Origin: Isoetes taiwanensis
Lineage: Eukaryota > Streptophyta > Lycopodiopsida > Isoetales > Isoetaceae
Direction of reading: 5' to 3'
NCBI GenBank assembly: GCA_021234155.1
Contig: JAJEKV010000004.1
Span: 17,607,310 to 17,671,309 of the forward strand
DNA: 64,000 nucleotides
The first letter of the stretch is position 1. Each line of letters begins with the position of its first letter. The notes beneath the pieces are model-generated. The model had not been told where the DNA came from, ran no database searches, and was given only the letters and a program-made list of their open reading frames with translations. Shown piece after piece: positions 38,200 through 48,420 of the stretch. A program made the position numbers and the translations under genes.

Positions 38200-38790
38200 T
38201 CTCAAGTAAGGGGAAATCATCCCAAGTCCTCCTTGATTCACTAGACACCTTGGATGTGAGGTTTTTATCCGCCTTTGGTAACAAAGCTGTTGATCATCCA
38301 TCAAAGCCTCAAAATGGGTGTCAAGGGGAATACCTCCTCCCTTCTATCGATCCTTTCTCTAGTGTTCTCGTGCACTTAAAAATAGAGCTCACATGGAAGT
38401 TTGATCATCTCTCCATAGATCAAGCACAAAATGACCATATGTTCCAGTTCCATGACCATGTGTTAATACACCCGCCGCACTTATTTTCATCTCGAAAAGC
38501 GCTTTGACAACGCTTTTGGGTAAAGGATCTAGCTTTGGCAAGAAAGTCTTGTGTTGGTCCATCTTATCATGAATTATACACAAAAATTTGTCCCACAAGA
38601 TCTCGTAAAAATGTTCTCCACCGCCAATACAACCTGTTTACATGATATTTGGTCCCTTTGGTGATCTCGCAAATTGCTCCCTAATTGCCATTCTTTCTTT
38701 TCTATTGCAGCTTGATGCAAGTGTATCCTTTGAGTGCTTTGCACATCCCTAGTAACCCATGGCAATATCGGCTTTCCTTTGGAACCCATG
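38200..38790 (-). pseudogene. DUF7869-like transposon protein fragment
   Basis: The minus strand has FLCIIHDKMDQHKTFLPKLD followed by AGVLTHGHGTGTYGHFVLD (38598-38389). This is the IIHDKMDQ...P...THGHG...FGHF signature of a eukaryotic transposon-linked protein family related to DUF7869. A more N-terminal piece is at 38789-38574. The larger decayed plus-strand relative at 45.9-48.4 kb shares LCIIHDKM. Function is unproven; the spaced Asp residues suggest an RNase-H-like transposase. Family name from memory. Confidence 0.5.
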
Positions 38791-38799
38791 GCAATATCG

Positions 38800-40530
38800 G
38801 CACTTCAAAGTCGGATGTGATGGATTAAGGTATTATGAACCATTGCAAAATGATATTCATCCTACCATTTAATGTAAAGTTAGTATTCTCGCTTCACCAC
38901 ATTCTCGTGATTAAAGGTATTATTCTATTTGCTACATACATTTTGAATATTGTTCTCTCAAGTAAAATTTCTATATTTTGATAATGCTATTGTTTGCGTG
39001 AAATGCATTTAGTACCCATATTCTATATTTTTGGAGCCTTCATCTCGCTACAATAATTGCGTGTTCCCAGTATTATTTTGATCACAAGTAGCTTCTCTTC
39101 TCTCCTTTGCTCAATGTAAGGAGTTCAATTTACTTAAAAGCCATCTTCTTACCATTACAATGTATATGCTTCAAACATAAAAGGAGAATTGGGAGGACCT
39201 GAATCCAATGTTGGGACCACCAAGCCAATCATATTTGTAGCATTTTACCGGCCCCTTGATGTTGTTAGCAATGCCTTCAAAGGGCACAAAGGTTTCCTCC
39301 ATTTTAATCTATCTTAATTGGTTGATTTTAACGTCCCAAAGTTTGTGATTGCTGCCATAAGATTATTTGTGCATTTTTTTGCAGAACACTACTGCACATG
39401 CCTCTTGTTTATGAGGAGGATTTTTACGTTGTAATGACTAAAAGCTTATTCAGATATATGTAAGACAATTATCATGTCTATCTACTAGTTTTTCGATGTT
39501 TTTGTGCCCCCAGAATTCAAGCTACACAAACTTCAACAACGCCCTGAAGTTCCATTTGATGGAACACAACCGAAAGCACTGTGTAGATAAGGAAATTTTG
39601 ACATTTTATTTAGATGGTGTATTTTTGAGGATGGCATTATTTTATGCCTTTTGTATCTGGGGTAGGGTTGGATGAAGAGTGTTAGAGGGACTAAGTTCCC
39701 TGGCATGTAAACATGATGCTTTGAAGTCCCTATGGCGTAGACCCATCAACTGATTTTAGGTGTTTGGCATTGGGTTGTGCTAAATTCCTTTCTTCTAGCA
39801 TGTCGACTATGTACTTTGATCTATGTGGTAGGGGAGGTGGCTATATCTCACTTGAAAAACCTACCTTTTTTTTATGAACATTTTCTGGTTGTAATTGTAT
39901 TTTGCATTGAACCCTTCCTTTTTCTTGTCTGCTTCTCTAGTTTAACAACCTTGGTTTCCTCAATCTTGGTTTCCTCTGTGTCATCAACCTTAGTTGCCTC
40001 AACTTTGGTTTCCCGTGAACCTTTATTTCATCAACCCTAGTTTTCCACCACCACATCATCCTTTTGGATCTCTTATACTTCCACCACCTCTTCCTCTCCT
40101 TTAATAGGACCACTCGCCTCTATCTTTCAATGGTTGCTTGAACAAAGGCTACAGAAGAATCACAAGTTCCAACACTTTTGCATAAATTAGTCACCAAAGT
40201 TAATCAATGTATTATACCTGTTCAATCGTCACTCAATAGCATTTGAATTTTCTGGTGAAATAATGGCATTGGCTTAATAGATTTCCAAACTGGTTTCTCT
40301 GGAAATTTATATCGTGCGTAAAGACCCGAGGAACTGAAATTTATAATGTGTAGAAAGACTTGAAGAACCTAGAAAAGAAGATGTTTAATAAATATAGTAC
40401 ATACAAGCAAATAGAAAATGCAATATACCTGCAGTATTAACTACTGCCTTCTACTTCAACTTTTCAATCTCCCACGATAATCCACAAAAGTTCGAATCGT
40501 GGCTACAAGGAATCATAAGTGACATATCAA
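38800..40530. other. Intergenic, nothing recognised
   Basis: AT-rich. Between about 39941 and 40040 a 15-20-bp phrase of the type CAACCTTGGTTTCCTC is repeated four or five times imperfectly. No gene seen. Confidence 0.4.
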
Positions 40531-40532
40531 GC

Positions 40533-41857
40533 TCATATGACATGAAAATTTAATTCCATGGATTGTAAATCAATCAAATGTGATAGTTGCTTACATGTGT
40601 CTAATGACTTCACCGGGTTCCTCAAGCTCTTCCTCAAGAGACTTTTACAAGGTTTATAGGTGATGCCTATGAAATCTTTTTTGCTAACAAGATAGGATAT
40701 ACATAGGAGACAATAAGGATGTTTGCATGGTGCCGTAACCACTAGATTCATACTAAAAGATTGCTCACAAGATGTACATAAAGAAAAAAAGGTTGAACAA
40801 TAACCGATTCCGCAAGAATTGTAGACCTAAGAGGAGGAGGTCTGCAAAGTAAGGATTGAGGAATGCTCTAAAAATTCCCTCAATTCTATTATTTCTTTGT
40901 CTCCCCTCAAATTTGAGCTCATATCAAATGATATAGCTTGAAACTTTGCATCTACATGTTTTAATTCATGAGATTCGTGCCAATATGTTTCTCAAGAACT
41001 CACCGATCCCCGCAAGATTCTTGATTCCTTTTGCTAGATAGCATCCTCAACTTTCCATTTTAAGTGCTGAAATCTCATGGCACTTTCAGATGTTTGATCC
41101 AGCTTTGATTGTTGATCCTCGAATGCTGCCATTTTTGCTTCAATATTTTTCTCTCTGCTTCCTGGACCAACCTAATATAGAGTATAGATCGCTTTCTCCC
41201 TTCTTTTGTACTTCAATATATCAAGGATCTCTTGCCTCCTTTCCTTTTAACTCGGTTAATTTCTTGCTTAAAGATATCTTCACTTTAGTTCTCATTGTTC
41301 AAAAAAAAAAAAAAAAAAGTTAATGGGATAACTTCTAATTGCTCCTTTGTGTAACTTTTAGCTGAAGTCCTTGGGCCTTTTGCATTTGCATTACTAGATT
41401 TTACTGTTACCACCTCACTAGATAGATTAAAATCCTTTTGCTTCGATCTTTCCCATGTTTTAACATCTCCCCATTCCACTTCTGCACCTTTCAGATGCAA
41501 CGCAAATGCCCTTGCGAAATACAGAGGGACATAGTGATTCATAACATCTTTTCTTCCAAAAGTGAATTCATACCATTTGCAAAATTCTTCTGTCCACTTC
41601 ATATCATTCCTGTCATCCTTATAGCCATACGCTTCGCTTCATCTCCTCGAGATCTCTCACCATAGCATCATACTTCTCGTAAAAACAAAATTCAGTTGTT
41701 TGAGCTGCCTCACAAAAAACCTAGTGTTATCGGGAGGTACAAATTTTCTTTTAGCATTTGAATTTGAAGCTTTCTTATTTGCTGGAGGCTTTTCAATCCT
41801 TGGAGACTTTCTTGAACTCTTGGTTGGTGTCTTCTTTGGGGTCTTTGCCATGTTCAT
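40533..41857 (-). pseudogene. Unidentified protein remnant: basic N-terminus, coiled coil, Cys-rich C-terminus
   Basis: Read from 41857 downward. A strongly basic start (MNMAKTPKKTPTKSSRKSPR) is followed by KWTEEFCKWYEFTFGRKDVM and LYFARAFALHLKGAEVEWGD. Next come heptad-like stretches near 41100-40950 (QSKLDQTSESAMRFQHLKWK). The end at 40790-40533 has TSCEQSFSMNLVVTAPCKHP then YCLLC, a zinc-binding or RING-like Cys/His cluster. Frames change several times. The layout resembles accessory proteins of plant DNA transposons, but I cannot name the family. Confidence 0.4.
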
Positions 41858-42492
41858 AATACGTGCAAAATGAACAAAGCAACAAATTTGCTTTCATAAG
41901 AAAAATTTGCCCGAAACATTTGAAGATCAGACCTTAAATTAAACGCATTGGCTATAGTTAAACCTAGATCGATTTAGCTTTTAGAATATTGCATTTTGAT
42001 TTACTTCATGGAACCAGTTCTACTACTCCTTGAATTCATTGACAGGTAGAAATCAGAAAAAATCAAAACCACAAAATAAAGAAAGCAAAACTTACAGGGG
42101 AGATCACATGGATATGCAGTGCTCTGAACCGGTTCAAACCTTCTAACAGTGCCAATTCTCGGAAAAAAAAACCCATGGGAGCTCCACCTGGTTAGCCAAG
42201 AAATAGGGGGAACAAAATGGGGGGAATTTTTTGTACACTCGAATAATGCCATTTTTTTTAATGATGGCAGTTAAAAACTTGCTATAATTAAAATACATTA
42301 CCTAATATGTAATGTATTAGAATGACCCTTTTTTATCACCCTAGCGTGCTTATATCCTCTAGCCAGTATAGTAGCATTTCAGTTGAAGATAGTTAAGCAA
42401 ATCCCCACCAAGAAGCTTGATTCCCAAACCTAGTGACATTGACTGAATTGTCAAAAGCTTCAGGTTTTCAACACCAAAAGTAATTACCCCTT

Positions 42493-42654
42493 CTAATCAA
42501 GCACATTAATGTCCTTGTAGAGCTCCTTGTTTCCAAATATGCTCTGCAAACTTGCTTTGATCTTAGGAACATAAGAGCATCCTCCCACAGCAATAACATC
42601 ACTGATATAAGTTGGCTCCACCTCTGCATCTGTGAGACACTGAACCACTAAATC
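42493..42654 (-). pseudogene. Hsp70-family C-terminal ATPase fragment (Hsp70-8-like)
   Basis: A single exon-like piece with an acceptor (GGTGCAG) at its upstream side and a stop at 42493-42495. It contains DVIAVGGCSYVPKIKASLQS and then IFGNKELYKDINVLD, which corresponds to the VGG(S/C)xxxPK part of the Hsp70 nucleotide-binding domain. The GGCSY variant resembles the divergent plant Hsp70-8 group. Upstream exons were not found, so this is a partial copy. Confidence 0.6.
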
Positions 42655-43475
42655 CTGCACCTTTTAAATACAGACTTGTTAATATTTTCAAAAACACCCC
42701 TGGTTATGGTTCTACTAAATTTTTTACCTTCTAATCGTTGATCAAATGCCGTACAACTGCACTGGCCTAAGAAGATAGAGTATGCATTGCTTTCTCTATG
42801 CTAGACCCTAATGCACCAGCCAAAGGGGAGGGAGGAAGATGGAGATGGTTATGCAAATAAGGACCGAAATCAGCCTCTAAGTACTTCATACGAAAATCAT
42901 ACCGGAACTCAGAATCCATATTATTGATTTGCATGCTGAGACTCAAGAATTTGCATGCTAGATACTCTCAATTCTTATAGCTTGTTTCAATTCTTATAGC
43001 CTGGATCTCTATGACCAGCAGAATTTTTTAAACGAGACTTTTTAAGACAAAGTAATTTAGAGAAGAGGAGGTGCAAAAGCCTCTGTTCCAGCAGATAAAG
43101 CCATTAGCTCTAATTGAAAAACATACCTTCTGGAGAAGCATGTTGTTGATATAATCCGGTATCCTGAGGCAGGTGCAAAACTTTGATGGCCGATCTAGGC
43201 AAGGTGACGTATCCTTAGGCAGGTGCAAAATTGCTGATGGCAGATTTAGGCACAAAAGGCTAGCCCAGACCAACTATTTTAGAACCATCTCCGTGGCATA
43301 AAATATCTGCATATATAAATTTGTAAAGCCAACTTTTTCTCTTGCGTGGTATTTTAGCACCTCTTTAGATCCATTACGTTGCTTCTATAATGTGGGCGAA
43401 ATTGGGAATGGTATATTTATAACTTAAGATTTCTAAATGTTTTATGGGGGTATTCGTATGTGATACCGTATATTG

Positions 43476-43706
43476 ATGGCGGTGGCAACTGAGATTCCTA
43501 ACCCTAGAATATTGGGCGGGCATATTGGAGTTCCAGATGCCTGGTTGGCCGGAACTGGTGGTTCTTCCTTGGGCTGCTCCAGGGATGGCGGAGCTCCGGG
43601 TGATGTGTCGTTGCTGTTTTTTGTTTCCTTATTTGAAGCTGTGGATAAGCTGGGGTCGCGGGCGTTGGCGGGGAGCGGAGGTGCAGTATTGTTGAAGAAG
43701 ACATAG
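43476..43706 (+). CDS. Short ORF or first exon upstream of the HUH Rep
   Basis: 76 codons from an ATG at 43476, rich in Gly and Ala, with no recognised domain. It ends 54 bases before the preferred Rep start and is followed at once by GTAAGATT, a good splice donor, so it could be a leader exon rather than a separate protein. A TATA-like GTATATTTATAA lies near 43411. Confidence 0.3.
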   Translation: MAVATEIPNPRILGGHIGVPDAWLAGTGGSSLGCSRDGGAPGDVSLLFFVSLFEAVDKLGSRALAGSGGAVLLKKT

Positions 43707-43760
43707 GTAAGATTTTTTCTTGTGGCATTGGGGCATTGTATTTATCTGTGGTTTTCTGCC

Positions 43761-44786
43761 ATGTCTATGAAGAGGGCAGCCAGAAAGGGTAAGAGTGGTC
43801 GTTCCTGTGGCCCTGCTTCTGTGAGCCATGTCTTGAATGTCAGTTCTTCCAATTCCCAAGAGAATGGCCATGATTTCTTTGCTGATCAGGACTGGAACCT
43901 CATAGATGTGAGTGTTACCTTAGGTTTGTCTGGGCAGGATGTCCCTGTGAGTTTTTATGATGGCCTTGTGGGATTTTGCAATCGGAGGTGTGTTGCTGGA
44001 GCTGTCACCATGGAACGTGGTGCTACTGTAGATCATTTGCATTGTCAGGCTGTTTTTAGAGCCCGGTTTAAAACCCCCAGGGCCATGAATGATGCCATAA
44101 AAAAGGAATTTAATTGGGCTTGTAAGCCTCCTGGTGTGATCTTGGTCTGTAAAGCCCTGAAGAACACTCGCCTTCATTGTTTTGAGGGTGTGATTGGTTA
44201 TTGTATGAAGGATGTGGGAAAGGTTCACTATGTCTGCCATCTTCATAATGTGAGTGAGGCTGCCATCGAGAAAGGTAAGGATTTGTATTTGAGATGGGGA
44301 GCTGGTGATACAAAGAACTTAGTTGTTCTTGATAATAAGAATTTGTTGAATCGAGCTGCCCATTTTGTTAACTATCATGGGAACCGTAGATTGAGTGGTA
44401 GCTTGTTGTTTACATTGGCCAGAATGATCCGTTCTGGAAAGTTTACATTATCCAGTTCTTGGATTATCCCTTCCAATACTGCCCATATTAATGAGCACCG
44501 TGTCCGGGCAGCATGGAGGGTGCTGCTGAATCCTTCTCAGTGCATGCCCTCGGATATGAGGACTATTTTGTTTGGGTTGCCTGCTGGGTTTGTGTCTGTA
44601 GAGCGCAATGGGCCTAGGAGGAGGCGGTATTGGGATGATGCCATCCCTTCTGATGAACAAGACAATAACTTTGAGGACATTTGTGATGAGTCTTATAGTC
44701 GTGACAGTGATGATGTTGTCATTCTGGAGCCTGGTGTGGATTTCATCCCTGTGCACAAGGGTGATTGCACCATGGCTGTTGGGTGA
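43761..44786 (+). CDS. HUH-endonuclease Rep protein, Replitron-like
   Basis: An uninterrupted 341-aa frame from ATG 43761; an in-frame ATG at 43722 would add 13 hydrophobic residues and is less likely. HUH enzymes nick and join single-stranded DNA through a covalent Tyr link. Seen here: basic start (KRAARKGKSGR), a first strand near residues 45-56 (WNLIDVSVTLGL), the metal-binding motif VDHLHCQAVF with His92 and His94, and the catalytic motif GVIGYCMKD with Tyr147 and Lys150 in YxxK spacing. The C-terminal half (residues 190-310) is basic and then acidic at the end (DEQDNNFEDICDE). There is no Walker A motif or superfamily 3 helicase, unlike CRESS-virus and geminivirus Reps, and no Helitron helicase. 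An intact frame among decayed neighbours implies recent activity or selection. Confidence 0.75.
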   Translation: MSMKRAARKGKSGRSCGPASVSHVLNVSSSNSQENGHDFFADQDWNLIDVSVTLGLSGQDVPVSFYDGLVGFCNRRCVAGAVTMERGATVDHLHCQAVFRARFKTPRAMNDAIKKEFNWACKPPGVILVCKALKNTRLHCFEGVIGYCMKDVGKVHYVCHLHNVSEAAIEKGKDLYLRWGAGDTKNLVVLDNKNLLNRAAHFVNYHGNRRLSGSLLFTLARMIRSGKFTLSSSWIIPSNTAHINEHRVRAAWRVLLNPSQCMPSDMRTILFGLPAGFVSVERNGPRRRRYWDDAIPSDEQDNNFEDICDESYSRDSDDVVILEPGVDFIPVHKGDCTMAVG

Positions 44787-44861
44787 TCATATTGCTTGGC
44801 TCTGGATTGTACAGTTGGGTTTTTTTTTCATGGGTTTATTTATGTTTTAGTTGTAGGGAAT

Positions 44862-45194
44862 ATGGAGACTGATGGGGAACCTGTTGCTGGCGTGGAGCAA
44901 CCTGCTGTATCTTTGCCTGACTCTTTTATTTCTTCTGTTGTTGAAGCATCACATCCAGATCCTGTTGTGTTCTCGGCTGAGCCTGAGGCAGTTTTTTGTG
45001 CTCAAGAGTTTGTTAATAGCATTATCCAGGTTGGAACTGAGGCGCATAGGATTGCGGCATCCTTGCGCTTGCTCAGGCGGCAGCTTAGAGGGTTTTATGC
45101 CTCAATTCAGAATGCTATTTCTGCTGTGGAGTGGGATCAATTGGGGTGCCTCCTCGAAGTTGCATGTCTTGCGCTCTCATATGCGCCTTGCTAG
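44862..45194 (+). CDS. Second small ORF of the HUH element
   Basis: 110 codons starting METDGEPVAGVEQPAV, acidic first, then helical (AHRIAASLRLLRRQLRGFYA, QNAISAVEWDQLG). It starts 75 bases after the Rep stop, behind a pyrimidine-rich stretch ending in GTTGTAG, so it may be reached by splicing. After the GGGG at about 45144-45147 the neighbouring frame continues with a good helix (LARVLLVQEIRQLDELIRHA) to a stop at 45268-45270, so the true C-terminus may be about 25 residues longer and shifted by an indel. No known family. Confidence 0.4.
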   Translation: METDGEPVAGVEQPAVSLPDSFISSVVEASHPDPVVFSAEPEAVFCAQEFVNSIIQVGTEAHRIAASLRLLRRQLRGFYASIQNAISAVEWDQLGCLLEVACLALSYAPC

Positions 45195-45523
45195 GGTCTT
45201 GCTTGTGCAAGAAATTCGCCAACTAGATGAACTTATTAGGCATGCACAGAGTGGCTCCCCTATGAATTGATCTGTTTACATCTTGTTCTTTCTGTTCTTG
45301 TGTATGGGCTTCGTGAGAACCGGGTTATGGTTTTATAAATAAATGTGGTTGTTTATCTTCTAAATGTATTGTTGAATCATTTAGCCAAGTGGAGTTGCTT
45401 GACATGTATCATTTTGACACGTGTTGAATGGCAAAACAGTCGTTGTATAATCCGAAATTTCAATGCTTTTTGTTTGGAATAATATGTTGATACTAACTTG
45501 TTTAATTTGTTAGTGGGTTGGTT

Positions 45524-45569
45524 CTAGGCATACTAGGTATCCCTCTTTTGGGATTCCTAGTATGCCTGG
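45524..45569. repeat. Terminal hairpin of the HUH element
   Basis: The left arm CTAGGCATACTAGGTATCCC (45524-45543) and right arm GGGATTCCTAGTATGCCTGG (45550-45569) pair at 18 of 20 positions around a TCTTTT loop. Rolling-circle type elements often end in such a hairpin, which their Rep recognises. Confidence 0.85.
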
Positions 45570-45614
45570 ATGAGCGTGGGAACTTGTACTGGGGTTCGAC
45601 TCCCCAGGCTCATC
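45568..45614 (+). other. Truncated tRNA-like fold (acceptor stem + T-arm only)
   Basis: GATGAGC (45569-45575) pairs with GCTCATC (45608-45614) as a 7-bp acceptor-like stem. Inside lies CTGGGG-TTCGACT-CCCCAG (45589-45607), a T-arm with the TTCGA loop. The 13 bases between them are too few for D and anticodon arms. It abuts the hairpin directly. It could be a B-box promoter relic or a recognition structure. Confidence 0.7.
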
Positions 45615-45686
45615 ATTCTTTATTTTGTCAGGCTGCTAATTTTCAAATATTCTATTTATTCAATGGTTTAGTGGAATGTTAGGGGT

Positions 45687-45722
45687 AAGTCAAAGATGGG
45701 GGTTTTGACCCCATCTTGACTT
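45687..45722. repeat. Second hairpin near the right border of the HUH element
   Basis: AAGTCAAAGATGGGG (45687-45701) pairs with CCCCATCTTGACTT (45709-45722), with one bulged A and a seven-base loop. Next to it GGCATATGC occurs twice (45751-45759 and 45763-45771). Confidence 0.8.
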
Positions 45723-45929
45723 GCATTTGAGGGCTGCAAATTCACCCCATGGCATATGCTGTGGCATATGCCAACATCCAATGGCCCCAAAAAATTTATA
45801 GACACCCCAAATATATAATTAGCTTTTTTATAGCTTATATCCACTAGATATATAATCTTTTAATGGTTTAAATGTGGTTTATAGAGTTTTTTCTGGAAAT
45901 CATAACTCATAGCTATCCAGATATGGAGA

Positions 45930-48420
45930 CGACGAATGTATGCTTGGACCTAGAGCCAGGTTAGTATTGTGTTATTGCTTCGTTCATTGGAGTTCAGTTC
46001 CGTTTGATATATATTTTTATTTTTGTTGTAGAGTACTATTGGTAGAAGGCAGAGTGGTTGCAAAGGGAGCAATCATGGCTATACAAGGACTTCTCTATTG
46101 TAGAGAATTAGATATGGGATGGGCAAAGGTAGCTCTAAAGATCGCCATGCATGGGAATGTGAATTTACCAAAAGAGATTCCTGATGCAAAAATGATAGCA
46201 GAGGATGTAGGATCTTTTGTGGCATGGCCTTTAAAAGACATCAAGAATAGACGTGGTTAGTTCATATTCCCCCTTTATATAAATCTCTCTTTTCTTAATG
46301 TCTTTTAAAGATAATAAATTAGTTTGATACAGTATGCCATATGTAGAAACAAAACACCAACGCAATACCAGGTGTTGTTGAGGATACAGTTGAAACTGTT
46401 GAGGGGGATATAATTCTTTTTTCAAAAAGGACTGAATGGAAGAACAAGAAGTTTAGATTAGTCCATTCAGATTCTGAAGAAACATCTGCAATTGCAATCA
46501 CGTGTAATTGCGATCCTTTATCCAGTTGAAGATTTTCCACTTGGAGATGACATTGTCGGGGTTGCTATTACTCAGCTGTTACCTAACTACAATTCAATGA
46601 GATAGAGCAATATGAGCAACAATTGTCGCGGGATGCAAAGACATGGTTGACATTTCTCCTCCCGATGTGATGGCTAATAGAACATGTCCTGCATCTAAAT
46701 GGAAGTACATTGGTTAGGGCCAATGTAGATAGTGAGCTTGTAGAACATTCTTTCTCAATGTCTCCAGAGAATGTTCCTTTATATAAGAAGAGGAAGGCTC
46801 ATTTCTCTGTGAAGAAAGCAATAAAACAAAAACTAATGAGAAAAGATGAGCAAGAAATGTCTAACCCAAAGAAAAATTTGAAAAAGCCGGAACGTATATG
46901 TAACTGTTCAAAGGAGCTTATTCAAAAAACAAGGGGGGGACCTTGTTTGTTGTCCTGTCTCCGTCGAAGAAATACAAAATATCAGGAAAAAGTTTTGGAC
47001 CCAGACTTCGAATGATAAAAAGAATATAATGTATTCCATGTTTGCATCTAGCCTTAGAGATGCAAATATAGGTCACATGACATATCCATTAGAGAATAGA
47101 CGGGTTTGCAGAGAAGTAGGGACATGCATGATTGGTTTGAAAAGAGCACTTTCTATAGATATCATAATGAATACAGAGATGGTGCAAGAAAAGCAGTACA
47201 TAGAACATAGGTACTACCAAAACCAGGAGCCACACTATGATGGCAATTGAAGTGTTTGATAGTTTTGTTAAATGCATGGCTAAATCAATGCCACACAACG
47301 CAAAATTGAATGAGCATGGGAACAAAGAGGTGAAGCATGGCTTGCCACCTCAATACATTCAAAACGAGTGCTTACAAGAGGTCAATATTATTCTAACACA
47401 AATAGGTGGGTGAGCAATCTCTCAGTCAACTTTTAGCAGAATCTGGAATAAGCATTTCAGTGATGTGGTGGTGGCAAAGAATAGTATCTTTTCAAAGTGT
47501 AACTCTTGCATACAATTGCGAGAGGCTTTAAGAAGTACAGTTGTACCTGAGCAAAGAAATGCTTTGAGAAATGAGATGCATCGACATCAGAATGAACGAA
47601 CATCATGTAAGACAATCTATTATCAGTGGAGGGTATTTTCTTCAATCGAACCTGATAGATATTTATGCATCATACATGATAAAATGGAACAAACACAAAA
47701 CTTTTTTTGCCTAGATTGCAGCTAATCCCTAAAAATGTGCTAATGCGCAATAGTTGAAGATCTCACTAGCAAGAATGTTGACCCATGGACGCAAAATAGG
47801 TATGTATGGTCATTTCTCATTAAATCTATAGGAAGATGGACCGAATTTCCATGTCGACTCTATCTTCAAATGTCTTCGAAATCTAGAAAGAGGGGTTACA
47901 AATGAGCAAAATAGTAGCTACACTTTATTTGGAACTCTTCTAAATGATGATGCACATGTTGCAACTAAACAGATGGAAAAGAATGCAAGGTTTTCTGGAA
48001 GGGAACCAATCACTTCGACAACTATAGATAAGACGTCTCATGAAGTACTGGGGAGAAAGCTACCTCAAGAATTGTGTCTACAACTTGATAATTGCTTTAG
48101 CAAAAATAAGAATAGATGGCTATTTCAATTATGCTCATTGGGTTTCTTATGATTGGTCTCATACATGATGATGTGGATACCTTCTTTGGAGTGTTTTCCT
48201 CTTGCATGTTAGTAGCAAGTCTAGTAGGCCCCAATGGCATGGCTTACCAGATTGGTCGCTTATAGAGGATGTGAAAAAGGGGTATTTTGTTCTCATTAAA
48301 CCTGATAATCTAGATATATCCAGTTTGGTTAGGTGAGGTTAGATGTGTACCTACCAAGGATGATGATAAACCGGACGAGAGAACTATTAGATTGAAGTTC
48401 AATATTGGGCTCCAAAATGG
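45930..48420 (+). pseudogene. Decayed transposon protein of DUF7869-like type
   Basis: An exon-like piece after TTTTGTTGTAG (46021-46260) reads AIMAIQGLLYCRELDMGWAK and ends VAWPLKDIKNRRG, similar to an N-terminal zone seen in several plant DNA-transposon proteins. A basic linker follows (46710-47015). Then come AIEVFDSFVKCMAKSMPHNA, STFSRIWNKHFSDVVVAKNS, CNSCIQLREALRSTVVPEQR, YLCIIHDKMEQTQNF (to 47725) and the DUF7869 core ELCLQLDNCFSKNKNRWLFQ with LIHDDVDTFFG (48070-48200). The Asp-bearing motifs suggest an RNase-H-like catalytic fold. Stops and shifts break it throughout. It lies just right of the HUH element, which may have inserted beside it. Family name from memory. Confidence 0.55.

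Larger units (their letters stand above)
43470..45614 (+). mobile_element. Replitron-like HUH transposon (proposed extent)
   Basis: The unit joins an intact HUH-endonuclease gene without helicase, a second small ORF, a polyadenylation-like AATAAA-type signal (TATAAATAAATG near 45335), a 46-nt hairpin and a tRNA-like fold at the right side. Replitrons are HUH-only eukaryotic transposons; this matches their single-Rep logic. Both ends are inference: the right end is placed at the tRNA-like fold, the left end just before the first short ORF. Confidence 0.5.

Noticed and set aside
43761-44786. HUH Rep as an endogenous geminivirus or other CRESS-virus relic
   Set aside because: There is no superfamily 3 helicase or Walker A motif, no capsid-like gene and no viral origin nonanucleotide nearby; the frame is also longer before the HLH motif than usual for such Reps.
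43470-45614. HUH element as a Helitron
   Set aside because: No helicase domain, only one Tyr in the catalytic motif, and no CTRR end after the hairpin.
45568-45614. Functional tRNA gene at 45568-45614
   Set aside because: Only acceptor and T-arm can form; 13 bases cannot hold D and anticodon arms.
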